A DNA stretch of 64,000 bases, from contig NZ_CP166919.1 in NCBI RefSeq assembly GCF_041379765.1, positions 1,488,001 through 1,552,000 on the forward strand. Direction: 5' to 3'. Shown in pieces: positions 36,113 through 44,791 of the stretch. Made by a program: the position numbers and the translations under genes. Numbering within the stretch: position 1 is the stretch's first letter; each line of letters starts with the position of its first letter. This DNA is from Thalassotalea sp. Sam97 (GTDB lineage Bacteria; Pseudomonadota; Gammaproteobacteria; Enterobacterales; Alteromonadaceae). The notes under the pieces were generated by a model, which saw only the letters and a list, made by a program, of their open reading frames with translations, was not told the DNA's origin and searched no databases.

Positions 36113-37149
36113 TGAGCGTTTGGCAACGAATCATGGGTATTGTCGGTTCAATCGCATTGTTACTGACGTCACTAAGTGGTTGTAACGACGCGATCAGCTT
36201 ACCACAGGCACAGCCTTTGTCGGCAAGCTCAGAACAACTTATGGCGATCCCCTTTATTGATAAAGGCCCTTATCAGGTGATTATTAACCGTGATGTTACG
36301 CTCCATAATCCTGATCTCCAGCGCGATTTAGATATCAGCGCATTTTATCCTGAGCAAGGACAACAGTTTCCGCTGGTTATTTTCTCACCTGGTTTTGTTG
36401 CCCACAAAGACACTTACGATAATGTTATCGCTTATTGGGTAAGTCACGGCTTTGTCGTTCTCGCCGTTAACCATCAAGACTGTTGTAGCATGGTGTCTGG
36501 CATTATAAAGAGCATGTGGTTTGGCAATTTTGGTTTGGTAGAGCAACGTGTTAACGATGTTCGCTTTTTACAACAATCGTTAGCTGAACTTGTCAGTCAG
36601 TACCCATTTTTGCAAAACAAATTCGATGCCGAGAACTTGGCGATTGCGGGCCACTCATTTGGTGGTTTCACCGCACAACTGTTTGCAGGCGCGGGAACCT
36701 ATAACCCAGATGATGAACGTTATCACTACATTGCCATAGATAACGTCAAAGCGGTGTTGGCCATTTCCCCCCCTGGGCCGATGTTTGATGTGATCACAGA
36801 CAAAAGTTGGCAAAAATTGAGTCTGCCGACATTCATCAGTACTGGTACATGGGATGTTGATGGACGTTTTTTTAAAACCTGGCAAGTGCATAATATGTCG
36901 TTTGACACGGCCTTGCCAGGTGATAAATACTCATTAGTAACGCAAGGGGCTGATCATTATTTTGGCAACTTGATTTGTCGCCCAGAACGAGAAGAGTTAC
37001 CACAGCATGATGCGTTGCGCATGCTCAATGCAACGTCGACGTTATTTCTAAAAAGCTATCTGACCGATGAAGTTGTGAGCAAGCAGCAGTTACAAACCCT
37101 AGATTTAGGTGGGGTTACTAACGGCTTTAGCACGTTAACACGGCGTTAG
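36112..37149 (+). CDS. Lipoprotein alpha/beta hydrolase (PAF-acetylhydrolase/dienelactone-hydrolase-like)
   Basis: A 345-residue protein with a lipoprotein signal (LLLTSLSGC; Cys is the lipidation site). The mature part has FYPEQGQQFPLVIFSPGF, the elbow IAGHSFGG and a C-terminal GADHYF that probably holds the catalytic His. The layout matches bacterial PAF-acetylhydrolase/chlorophyllase-like hydrolases. Chlorophyllases share this superfamily, which is notable in a region with RCCR-like genes, but the sequence alone does not show that specificity. Coupled to the preceding hydrolase. Confidence 0.8.
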   Translation: MSVWQRIMGIVGSIALLLTSLSGCNDAISLPQAQPLSASSEQLMAIPFIDKGPYQVIINRDVTLHNPDLQRDLDISAFYPEQGQQFPLVIFSPGFVAHKDTYDNVIAYWVSHGFVVLAVNHQDCCSMVSGIIKSMWFGNFGLVEQRVNDVRFLQQSLAELVSQYPFLQNKFDAENLAIAGHSFGGFTAQLFAGAGTYNPDDERYHYIAIDNVKAVLAISPPGPMFDVITDKSWQKLSLPTFISTGTWDVDGRFFKTWQVHNMSFDTALPGDKYSLVTQGADHYFGNLICRPEREELPQHDALRMLNATSTLFLKSYLTDEVVSKQQLQTLDLGGVTNGFSTLTRR

Positions 37150-37207
37150 TGTTTCGGTGAGTTACTTAGAGTTGATGAGGCTTTATAAATGGCGCCTATA
37201 GCAAATA

Positions 37208-38119
37208 TCAATACCGCGCCTCAATAAATTCAATCCACTCTCCTGCCGTACCTTGTACAAACAGCGCACGGCAATTATCGCAATAATGACCTTGATAATG
37301 ATTATCTAGGTCGATAATAGGGCGGTCTAACTTTTCACTCAGTAGCTCAATATCTTCAGTAGCAATGGTCACCATGGCGATACCGCTTGGCAAACGAGTG
37401 TCAGAGAGCGATGATAATTGTTCATCGCTGATTTCGTCTATTTCGAGTAATGTTTGCCCTTTTAATTGTAATGTCGCTACCGGGTACTGGTGCTCAAGCG
37501 GGTTGTTTCTTGCTTTGCTTAACGCGGTAATCTTGGTATCAAACATGAGACCTTGATCGGCATCGTGTAACCGTTGATAAAAGCCTAAGGTATGCTCTCG
37601 GTTAGTGGTTGCAAGAACCGGGATAAACAAGTCGCCGATGTCCGCTTCGGTCATGGGCAGTTCGAACGGGGGCACAGGGGAATCGATTTGTGTCAAATAC
37701 AACACTTCACCCATCGGCCCTTGCACCTGCATTGCTTTTATTGCGTTACTCAATTGCAAATAGGCAGGTGGACTAATGATCTCAAAACCAGAGGTTAATC
37801 GCTTGGCAATAGCATCAACATCGCGAACATTAATTTCGAGGCTCATCCAACCCGGTCGAAGCAGAGCATTATCATAAGGTGCGTGTTTATCTTCAACCAG
37901 TCGCAACCATGAATGACCATTGCTGGCGGCTAAAATATGCATGCGATTACCCGCGAGGTTGGGTTGCTGCCAAAACATCGCTTGTTGTGGTGATACCACA
38001 AGGGCTTGTACCAGTTGAAAGCCAAGTTGCTGGCTGTAGGTCTGGCTCATGTGCTCTATGTTATTACAACATAATGTTGCGCCTAAAACGGGGCCGAGTT
38101 GTCTGTTTGTTTTGCACAT
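37208..38119 (-). CDS. Two-domain VOC-superfamily protein (extradiol-dioxygenase-like fold)
   Basis: A 303-residue protein of two VOC modules. Module 1 starts GPVLGATLCCNNIEHMSQTY; module 2 carries FIPVLATTNREHTLGFYQRL. The usual first-module His is replaced in GATLCC, and the second module likewise starts with ATTN rather than a His, so the classic iron site of extradiol dioxygenases is not evident. It may be a glyoxalase-like or non-enzymatic binding protein. First of three minus-strand genes, ahead of the LeuD/LeuC-like pair in position but downstream in transcription. Confidence 0.72.
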   Translation of the reverse strand: MCKTNRQLGPVLGATLCCNNIEHMSQTYSQQLGFQLVQALVVSPQQAMFWQQPNLAGNRMHILAASNGHSWLRLVEDKHAPYDNALLRPGWMSLEINVRDVDAIAKRLTSGFEIISPPAYLQLSNAIKAMQVQGPMGEVLYLTQIDSPVPPFELPMTEADIGDLFIPVLATTNREHTLGFYQRLHDADQGLMFDTKITALSKARNNPLEHQYPVATLQLKGQTLLEIDEISDEQLSSLSDTRLPSGIAMVTIATEDIELLSEKLDRPIIDLDNHYQGHYCDNCRALFVQGTAGEWIEFIEARY

Positions 38120-38165
38120 AGATTACGTCCGCTAATGAGTTACTATGTTGAGAGCTGAGACGGAA

Positions 38166-38678
38166 TCATAGAGTGATTTTTTTGTCCAGATCTAATGTTG
38201 TTTTTAGATAAGGAATCAATCCACCTGCATCGATAATGGTTAATAACTTTGGCGCCATGGGCTCACACGCAAAGCTTTGCGCGAGTGTACGGTTGTTTAT
38301 TCTAGCGTTTGCCACGTTGACGGCAATAGAGTGACCTTGCTCGATGGCGGACAAGGTAGGGCATATCAACACGGGTAGACCAAGATTAATGGCATTACGA
38401 TAAAAAATTCTCGCACAGGATTTTACCACGACGGCAGCGATGCCCAACTCAAGTAATGCCTGTACGGCTTGCTCTCTTGACGAGCCAATACCAAAAGCAT
38501 GGCCAGCGATAAGGATATCACCCGGTTTAACTCGTTTGGCAAACCTTGGGTCGATAGCCTCTAAGCAATGCTGCGCAAGTTTTTCAATCGGTGCTTTCAT
38601 GTAGGCACCTGGTGCCAATAAATCGGTATCGATATTATCACCGTAAACCCAAGCGTTACCGTGTTTTTCAATATTCAT
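38166..38678 (-). CDS. Hydro-lyase small subunit (LeuD/dimethylmaleate hydratase type)
   Basis: A 170-residue swivel-domain subunit of the aconitase superfamily. It has YGDNIDTDLLAPGAYM at the N-terminus and the substrate-binding GSSREQAVQALLELG motif, then a FYRNAINLGLPVL segment. Together with the large subunit 8 bases upstream it would hydrate or isomerise a substituted maleate/malate (isopropylmalate, citraconate and dimethylmaleate are known family substrates). No other leu genes are near, which speaks against leucine biosynthesis. Confidence 0.88.
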   Translation of the reverse strand: MNIEKHGNAWVYGDNIDTDLLAPGAYMKAPIEKLAQHCLEAIDPRFAKRVKPGDILIAGHAFGIGSSREQAVQALLELGIAAVVVKSCARIFYRNAINLGLPVLICPTLSAIEQGHSIAVNVANARINNRTLAQSFACEPMAPKLLTIIDAGGLIPYLKTTLDLDKKITL

Positions 38679-38686
38679 ATGACTTC

Positions 38687-39997
38687 CTATTGCCGTGCGA
38701 TTGGATCGCCCTCGATTGCTGGTGTATCAATGTACGGTCGTGGATCGGCAAGCTTCCCTGCAATGGCGCTGGCGGCCACTGTATAAGGCGAGCCAAGATA
38801 CACATTGGATTGTGGCGAGCCCATTCGGCCTTTAAAGTTACGTGATGTTGACGAGATGCAATTTTCACCGGATGCTATCGCCCCCGCGCCCATTCCCGCG
38901 CATGCACCGCAACCGCTAGGCAGTAAAATCGCCCCCGCTTCAGTTAAAGTCGCCAAGGTACCGTCTTTTGTGGCTAACTCGGTTGTTTTTACTGTCGCCG
39001 GTGCCACCAATAACCGTGTGCCAGCTGCTACCTTGCGCCCCTTGAGCACTTGAGCAGCCATGTGTAAATCCGATAACTTAGCACCAGTGCAGGCGCCGAT
39101 GTAGGCTTGTTGAATGTCAACCGAATCTATGGCGTTAATGGCATGGGTATTTTGTGGGCTGTGGGGGGCGGCGATTTGTGGCTCAAGCGTTGTGACATCA
39201 AGGTCAATAACCGCATCGTATACCGCGTGCTCATCTGACTGCCACTCAAGTAAACGTTCATCACAGGCCTTACCCAGATCCCGAAGCCATGACAAGGTTG
39301 TTTCATCTGCACCAATTACCGCAGTTTTTGCGCCAAGCTCGGCTGACATATTACATAACACCATACGCTCAAACATCGGCATTTGACGAACGGTAGAGCC
39401 GGAAAACTCAAGGACTTTGTAATCATTGTTATTGCCGAGTTGTTTGCATAAATAGAGCATGATGTCTTTGGCACTACAACCTTTGGGCATTATGCCGTCG
39501 AGATTAATGCGAATGGTTTTTGGGACTTTGATCCAAATTTCACTGGTAGCCAGTACACCGGTCATTTCGGTTGCGCCGATGCCGACCATAAACGTTGAAA
39601 ACGCGCCACCTGTTGGCGAGTGAGAGTCTCCACCGACAAGAAACATGCCGGGTTGTAAATGCCCCTGTTGCGGTAACATGACATGACAGATCCCTTGCAT
39701 ATCATAAAAATGATCAATGTTGTTGTCGCTCGCCCAGCGGCGCGTTAAAGCCAATATCTCGGCACTGTCCGCATCAGTCGCGGGCACGTAATGATCGCTG
39801 ACTAACACCACTTTACTGGGATCAAAGACGTTGACGCCTAACTCATGCAAGCGAGGTTGTACACGTCTGGGCCCAGAGGAGTCATGCATAAGCACTAAAT
39901 CGACTTGACAGGTAACGATTTCACCTTCGACAACCGTGGCTTTACCACAGGCTTTTGCAATCAACTTTTGCGCTAAGGTTTGTGGGGTATAGGTCAT
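38687..39997 (-). CDS. Iron-sulfur hydro-lyase large subunit (LeuC/dimethylmaleate hydratase type)
   Basis: A 436-residue large subunit of the isopropylmalate isomerase/homoaconitase branch. The cluster cysteines are in GACTGAKLSDL and PSGCGACAGMG. GGDSHSPTGGAFSTF and SSTSRNFKGRMGS are the other signature blocks. With the small subunit it forms a [4Fe-4S] hydratase. In the nicotinate pathway of Eubacterium barkeri a LeuCD-like enzyme hydrates dimethylmaleate and an ICL-family lyase then cleaves dimethylmalate. Both enzyme types are present here, 24 kb apart. Confidence 0.9.
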   Translation of the reverse strand: MTYTPQTLAQKLIAKACGKATVVEGEIVTCQVDLVLMHDSSGPRRVQPRLHELGVNVFDPSKVVLVSDHYVPATDADSAEILALTRRWASDNNIDHFYDMQGICHVMLPQQGHLQPGMFLVGGDSHSPTGGAFSTFMVGIGATEMTGVLATSEIWIKVPKTIRINLDGIMPKGCSAKDIMLYLCKQLGNNNDYKVLEFSGSTVRQMPMFERMVLCNMSAELGAKTAVIGADETTLSWLRDLGKACDERLLEWQSDEHAVYDAVIDLDVTTLEPQIAAPHSPQNTHAINAIDSVDIQQAYIGACTGAKLSDLHMAAQVLKGRKVAAGTRLLVAPATVKTTELATKDGTLATLTEAGAILLPSGCGACAGMGAGAIASGENCISSTSRNFKGRMGSPQSNVYLGSPYTVAASAIAGKLADPRPYIDTPAIEGDPIARQ

Positions 39998-40179
39998 AAT
40001 TTGTTCCTAATCATCCGTCAAAATTGCCTATTATCAATTACTTATTTTATCTTTGTGGGATATATGTATGGCCTGTGCTTAAATCAAAATGTGCTTTCAC
40101 TGTGAACTCGCTTTCGGGTTACTGTGCGGTTTCACTAAGTCATCAATGTAGCGTGTATCGCTCTAAATTTTAATGATAA

Positions 40180-40944
40180 ATGTCAATGGTTAAGCTAGAA
40201 CTCAACAAACGTAAGCAACATATCATCGCCACCATCATGATTGATCGCTCTGAAAAGCGTAATGCGTTTACCGAGCAAATGTGGTTGCAACTCCATCAGA
40301 TTTGTGTGCGACTAAAACAAGACATCAAACCGCATGTGGCCGTGATCCAAGCGTCTGGTGAGCAGGCGTTTTGTGCAGGCGCTGATATTAGCGAGTTACA
40401 TACCATGATTGGTGACAGCGGACGAATAAGCGCGCATAACCAGCTGATCCAAGATGCACAGATGGCATTACAAACACTTGATTGTGCAACGCTGGCGATG
40501 ATTAACGGTGATTGTATTGGTGGCGGCGTCGGGATTGCTTTAGCATGTGACTTTCGTGTCGCGGTTACGCACGCCACATTTGCCATTACCCCCGCAAAGT
40601 TGGGGTTGTTGTACTCGTTAAATGATACCCGACGTTTGATTGCGCATGTGGGTATCGCTCGTGCTAAGCAATTATTGCTCCTCAGTCAAAAAATCAATGC
40701 GCAACAGGCCGTAGAGTGGGGCATGTTGAATGATGTAGTGAGCAGTAAAAGCCTTGCTCTGATCAAGCAGAAGTATATCGACCAGTTAGCAAAGGTTAGT
40801 GGACATGCCATCAGTGGTATAAAACAAACAATCCGTCATTTATATGATCAACAATCGGACGAATTACATCTTCGGGAATTATTTAGCCAAGCGTTCGACA
40901 GCGACGACTTTCATCAAGCGGCGAGCCAGTTTATCCAAAAATAA
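40180..40944 (+). CDS. Crotonase-family protein without the hydratase glutamates
   Basis: A 254-residue enoyl-CoA hydratase/isomerase-family protein. The oxyanion-hole motifs FCAGADISEL and INGDCIGGGVGIALACD are present. Compared with classic crotonase, the first catalytic Glu (GGGCELA) is Gly and the second (QPE) is Ala (ITPAKLGLLYS). Hydration by the standard mechanism is therefore unlikely. CoA-ester hydrolysis, decarboxylation or isomerisation are alternatives known in the family. It stands alone, divergent from the LeuCD-like pair. Confidence 0.85.
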   Translation: MSMVKLELNKRKQHIIATIMIDRSEKRNAFTEQMWLQLHQICVRLKQDIKPHVAVIQASGEQAFCAGADISELHTMIGDSGRISAHNQLIQDAQMALQTLDCATLAMINGDCIGGGVGIALACDFRVAVTHATFAITPAKLGLLYSLNDTRRLIAHVGIARAKQLLLLSQKINAQQAVEWGMLNDVVSSKSLALIKQKYIDQLAKVSGHAISGIKQTIRHLYDQQSDELHLRELFSQAFDSDDFHQAASQFIQK

Positions 40945-41169
40945 TGTCATAAAACGTCTCTGTGGTTAGAGCTGAGAGATTAAATAATCGGGGTTAAGCG
41001 ATCAAAGGTTAGTGTCTCGAATTGACATAAATCATAGCGAGATTATGTGAGTCACGTGAAGATAGAGAAAAGGTCAACAGACGCTCGTTCGAACAATTAG
41101 CGTCTGATCGTTAATAGTAACCATGACATAGTGACGACTAAATAGTGGTGGTAGCGGGGATTAATTATC

Positions 41170-41919
41170 ATGCAAAGAACCATTCGTGGCACGATTGCCT
41201 ATACCAGCCATCAGCCAGAACGTTATGGCCAACACCGAGGTCGGGAATTCTTTACCCTGACGCAACAAGTTGATGGTACACAAGTTCTGCACGCGCATTG
41301 TGAAATAGACGACCAACCGAATGTTATTCGCGATGTGATGCTCGCCATGGATGCCGATGCCAGCCCGATTGATTGTTCGGTGAGACTGTCGGTGGGAAAT
41401 GCCTATGAGGGCTCTGCGTGGATGCGTTTTGCCAAACATTATGTTGAGTGTGAGAGTCATAATCAACGCGATGGCCGAATAACACAGCGTGTCGACATCG
41501 ATGAGCCGGTAAAGTGGCTACAAGCCCATCCCATTGTTGGTGATGCAATATTAATGAAGTTGTATGATGTCTCTAATGGACCAGGAAAAACATTTTTCCC
41601 CAATATTTTTTTAACCTCACCAGATCACCGCGGAGCGACTGGTCCTATGTTGTTTAAAACGGGCTTTGGTATTCGTTATGTGGGGTTGGATACGATCACG
41701 GTTGGTGCAGGAACCTTTGCAGCCCGTCACTTTCAAATTGTCGATACCGCTGGTAACTTGCCTGAAGAGCACCCGCCTTACGATCTTTGGTGTACCGCAG
41801 ATGATGATTACTTATTTTTAAAAGCGCGTGTTGAAGGCTACATGATGACCCACTATGAGTTAATGGATTATCAGATCATCCAAGGAGAGCTAAACAAGGG
41901 GGAGCTAAATTATGACTAA
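41170..41919 (+). CDS. Uncharacterised 249-residue protein heading the 41-51 kb operon
   Basis: A soluble protein without signal peptide, mixed alpha/beta with probable beta-barrel strands (ASPIDCSVRLSVGN, KTGFGIRYVGLDTITVGAG, AARHFQIVDTAG). The middle third reads KTFFPNIFLTSPDHRGATGPMLF. I do not recognise a family. The pattern slightly recalls DUF3108/lipocalin-like barrels and the unknown protein at 21623-22318. A GGGGA ribosome site precedes the ATG. It overlaps the methyltransferase start by 8 bases and is first in an eleven-gene run, so it is probably an essential part of the pathway. Confidence 0.65.
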   Translation: MQRTIRGTIAYTSHQPERYGQHRGREFFTLTQQVDGTQVLHAHCEIDDQPNVIRDVMLAMDADASPIDCSVRLSVGNAYEGSAWMRFAKHYVECESHNQRDGRITQRVDIDEPVKWLQAHPIVGDAILMKLYDVSNGPGKTFFPNIFLTSPDHRGATGPMLFKTGFGIRYVGLDTITVGAGTFAARHFQIVDTAGNLPEEHPPYDLWCTADDDYLFLKARVEGYMMTHYELMDYQIIQGELNKGELNYD

Positions 41920-43102
41920 ACCTTTACCGTCATGGACGACCCTCAACAAACACCAAGTCTTTGCAAATGGTTGCCACGATGATGTGGCTCGCATGGACTT
42001 TCTTACCCATTTGAATGCGTACCTTGGCGCAAACGTTTTGCCCGGGGTTAAAACAGCCTATCAACAGCAAGTGTTGCCGGCGTATATTGCCGAACACGGT
42101 CATGAGCCTCGCGATCGTCATGAAATCCGTAATGCGATGTTAAACAACAGTTATTTTCAATTTTGGAGTGCATTGCGTCGCAATACCATGGAAATGCGTC
42201 ATCAAGCAGGCCGTGCGCAAGTGCTTGGGCAAATAGAAGCCTTGATGGCAAAGGTTACTCACTATACAGAGCATGTTGATGGTTTGCAGCTCGATGGCAG
42301 CGTAGCCATTCCTGACAATATCGGTTTGGTTGATATTCATTGTCAACCGGGTTGTTATTACCAAGAGTATTTCCCAGATGACATCACCGTCGCTGCAAGT
42401 TATGACCTAGGGCTATTTGTGACCACTGCAGGTTTGCTAGGCTCGCTTAACGATGGTGGTGGTCAAGCGATTTGTCGTTATCTTAGTCAACAGTTTCCCG
42501 ATTTTTCTCCAAAAAAGATCCTCGATATTGGCTGTACCATCGGTCATAACATTGTGCCCATTGCACAAGCTTTTCCAGATGCCGAAGTGATTGCCGTGGA
42601 TGTGGCTCGCCCGTGTTTGCGTTATGGTCATGCCAGAGCAAAAGCATTAGGCGTAAACAACATCACCTTTGTTCAAGCCAATGCTGAAGATCTTTCGATG
42701 TTTGATGATCACAGTTTTGATTTGATCACCACGGCAATGTTTTGGCATGAAACATCGGCTAACGCCATGCCGGCTATTTTTAAAAGCATTTATCGATTAT
42801 TAAAACCTGGTGGATTGACGTTGCATTTGGAGCAACCGCAATATCTAGGAATGGATGTTTATGAGCAGTTTATTCGCGATTGGGATACCTATTTCAATAA
42901 CGAGCCATATTGGGGCCCGATGCATGATCTGGACTTGCAACAGGTGGTGAGTCAAGCAGGTTTTCATGGCGATGATTTATTTCAAGCGAAGATGGTGTCA
43001 CTAGTCGATGAGCAAATTTATGGCAAACGCGAGCATGGCGAACAAGGTGAGGACTATGGTCGAGCACCGGTATGGAATGGGTTTGGCATATGGAAACAAT
43101 AA
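41912..43102 (+). CDS. SAM-dependent methyltransferase-domain protein with long N-terminal extension
   Basis: A 396-residue protein. Residues about 205-320 form a class I methyltransferase domain with ILDIGCTIGHN (SAM motif I, with Cys and Ile where Gly is common), AEVIAVDVAR (motif II) and LLKPGGLTLHLEQP (post III). The first 200 residues are largely helical and unassigned, with several His/Arg-rich segments. In a catabolic operon a methyltransferase is unexpected; it could remove, transfer or add a methyl or be a SAM-binding isomerase/decarboxylase-like enzyme. Overlaps the upstream gene. Confidence 0.8.
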   Translation: MTKPLPSWTTLNKHQVFANGCHDDVARMDFLTHLNAYLGANVLPGVKTAYQQQVLPAYIAEHGHEPRDRHEIRNAMLNNSYFQFWSALRRNTMEMRHQAGRAQVLGQIEALMAKVTHYTEHVDGLQLDGSVAIPDNIGLVDIHCQPGCYYQEYFPDDITVAASYDLGLFVTTAGLLGSLNDGGGQAICRYLSQQFPDFSPKKILDIGCTIGHNIVPIAQAFPDAEVIAVDVARPCLRYGHARAKALGVNNITFVQANAEDLSMFDDHSFDLITTAMFWHETSANAMPAIFKSIYRLLKPGGLTLHLEQPQYLGMDVYEQFIRDWDTYFNNEPYWGPMHDLDLQQVVSQAGFHGDDLFQAKMVSLVDEQIYGKREHGEQGEDYGRAPVWNGFGIWKQ

Positions 43103-43124
43103 TGGCAACAAAAGGGGCACTAAT

Positions 43125-43484
43125 ATGCTTGATGATGAGCGAATAAAGCTTGCAAACACCAAGGCTAAAGGCAAACGCCCGTACTTTTTAGAAGATAAAC
43201 AAACCGAGCAGGTGCTATCGATAGCCATGAGTTTAGCGATGGAGCTCAATGTAGTTAGACAACGCACAGCAACGCTGGAGTGTCTCCTTATTGAAAAAGG
43301 TGTTTTGTCACAAGGGGAAGTTGACGGGTTTATCGCCGAGCGAGACGAAGCCGAAAAACGCAGCATAGACACTCAACAATATCTTGCCCGTATCTTACGT
43401 ATTGTCAGCCAAGAAGAGCAAGAGATGCAAAATAATGATGATGACATAAGTACGATTCAACAGAAATTAATGCGCCGAACGTAA
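43125..43484 (+). CDS. Small helical (coiled-coil-like) protein
   Basis: A 119-residue highly charged protein with long predicted helices (VLSIAMSLAMELNVVRQRTA, GFIAERDEAEKRSID), no cysteine motif and no signal peptide. AAAGGGG (43111-43117) places the start at ATG 43125; an upstream in-frame extension overlaps the methyltransferase gene and is rejected. The gene sits in the operon between the methyltransferase and the ferredoxin-fold protein, suggesting an accessory subunit. I do not recognise a family. Confidence 0.65.
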   Translation: MLDDERIKLANTKAKGKRPYFLEDKQTEQVLSIAMSLAMELNVVRQRTATLECLLIEKGVLSQGEVDGFIAERDEAEKRSIDTQQYLARILRIVSQEEQEMQNNDDDISTIQQKLMRRT

Positions 43485-43617
43485 GCGGTACAATTGTTAC
43501 TAACAATTTGTTGCCGTTGTTTTTATGGGCGTCATCAGTTGGATTGGCAAATATCAATTACAAGCGTGATACGAGTGCCTAATATGATTGTAAAGCAATG
43601 TGATAGGTAGAGAACAA

Positions 43618-43926
43618 ATGACAACAATCGTCGTGCTGTTTAATTTAAAAGATGGAGTAAGTGAAGCGGATTACCAACAATGGGCTAAAGAAACCGATTT
43701 ACCGACCGCAGGGGCTTTGCCATCGGTAGACAGTTTTGAGGTTTTACGTAGCCAAGGGCTACTTATGTCGGATATGACGCCACCGTATCAATACATTGAA
43801 ATTCTCAAAGTGAACGATATGGCGACATTTGCGAAGGATGTTTCCAGTGATGTGATGACAAGAGTCAGTGCTGAGTTTCAGCATTTCGCTGACAATCCCA
43901 TGTTTATCCTTTGCGAATCGCTCTAG
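43618..43926 (+). CDS. Dimeric alpha-beta-barrel (ferredoxin-fold) protein, RedY/HapK-like
   Basis: A 102-residue protein starting TTIVVLFNLKDGVSEADYQQWA, the pattern of small dimeric alpha/beta-barrel proteins such as EthD and RedY/HapK-like proteins. RedY-type proteins are associated with pyrrole (prodiginine) metabolism, which is suggestive here. ATG 43618 follows AGGTAGAGA; the upstream GTG at 43600 is less likely. It may act on a reactive intermediate as a small isomerase or cofactor-free oxygenase. That is inference. Confidence 0.7.
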   Translation: MTTIVVLFNLKDGVSEADYQQWAKETDLPTAGALPSVDSFEVLRSQGLLMSDMTPPYQYIEILKVNDMATFAKDVSSDVMTRVSAEFQHFADNPMFILCESL

Positions 43927-43934
43927 GAGCATTT

Positions 43935-44777
43935 ATGTCACTGTACCCAGAACTCGAGAATAAAGTGGTGGTGATCACCGGTGCCGGTCGTCATCAGGGA
44001 CTTGGCGAAGCAATGGCAAAACGCCTTGCCGAAGAAGGCTGTAGGGTTGTGATCACTGACGTTGGCCATGCAAGTGGCGAATATATGCCTGAGTCGGCCA
44101 TTGGCACGACTCAAGAAATGGAACAGATCGTGGCCAAAATCAGACAAGCGGGTGGGGAAGCGGTTGCATATCATTGCAATGTTTTAGATGCCGAAGAACT
44201 CAAAGCAACCGTTCAATTTGCGGTCGATACTTATGGCGCTATTGATATTTGGATAAATAATGCCGGTATTGGCTATTTGATGAAACCTATTTTGGATATG
44301 GAGGTGAATGAATGGGATACGGTACTCAATGTCAATCTTAGAGGTACATTTTTAGGGATTAAATACGCCGCAGAACAAATGGTTAAGCAAGGACATGGCG
44401 GTAAAATTATTAACATTGGCTCGCAAGCATCTAAGTCAGCGTTTGCTCATGCGTCAGCGTACACCACCTCGAAACATGGTATGAATGGTCTTACCCGAGT
44501 TGCGGCGCAAGAATTGGGTCCTCATAACATTCACGTCAATCAAATCTGTCCTAATCATGTCACCACGGGGCTTGGCGCGTGGCAAAATCAGCATTTTAGT
44601 GAAGTTACTGGTAAAGGCTACGAGCAATATATGCAAGACATGCGTGATCGCATTCCATTAGGCCGACCCGGTTTACAACAAGATATTGCCAATACTTGTG
44701 CGTTTTTGTGCTCAGATCAAGCCTCATATATTACCGGCGAGTGCATGAATGTGTCAGGTGGCGAAGAGTATCATTAG
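43935..44777 (+). CDS. Short-chain dehydrogenase/reductase
   Basis: A 280-residue classical SDR. VVITGAGRHQGLGEAMA is the cofactor-binding motif with a two-residue insertion, NNAGIGY the NNAG motif, and the catalytic Ser and Tyr-x-x-x-Lys lie in GSQAS and YTTSKHG. ATG 43935 is chosen for the AGGAGC site (43924-43929) just before it. It would oxidise/reduce a hydroxyl or carbonyl in the pathway. Confidence 0.9.
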   Translation: MSLYPELENKVVVITGAGRHQGLGEAMAKRLAEEGCRVVITDVGHASGEYMPESAIGTTQEMEQIVAKIRQAGGEAVAYHCNVLDAEELKATVQFAVDTYGAIDIWINNAGIGYLMKPILDMEVNEWDTVLNVNLRGTFLGIKYAAEQMVKQGHGGKIINIGSQASKSAFAHASAYTTSKHGMNGLTRVAAQELGPHNIHVNQICPNHVTTGLGAWQNQHFSEVTGKGYEQYMQDMRDRIPLGRPGLQQDIANTCAFLCSDQASYITGECMNVSGGEEYH

Positions 44778-44791
44778 CTTGGGAGAAAAGC

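Noticed and set aside
38166..39997. Leucine biosynthesis leuCD
   Set aside because: No leuA or leuB is near, the pair is co-directional with a VOC gene, and the region is otherwise catabolic.
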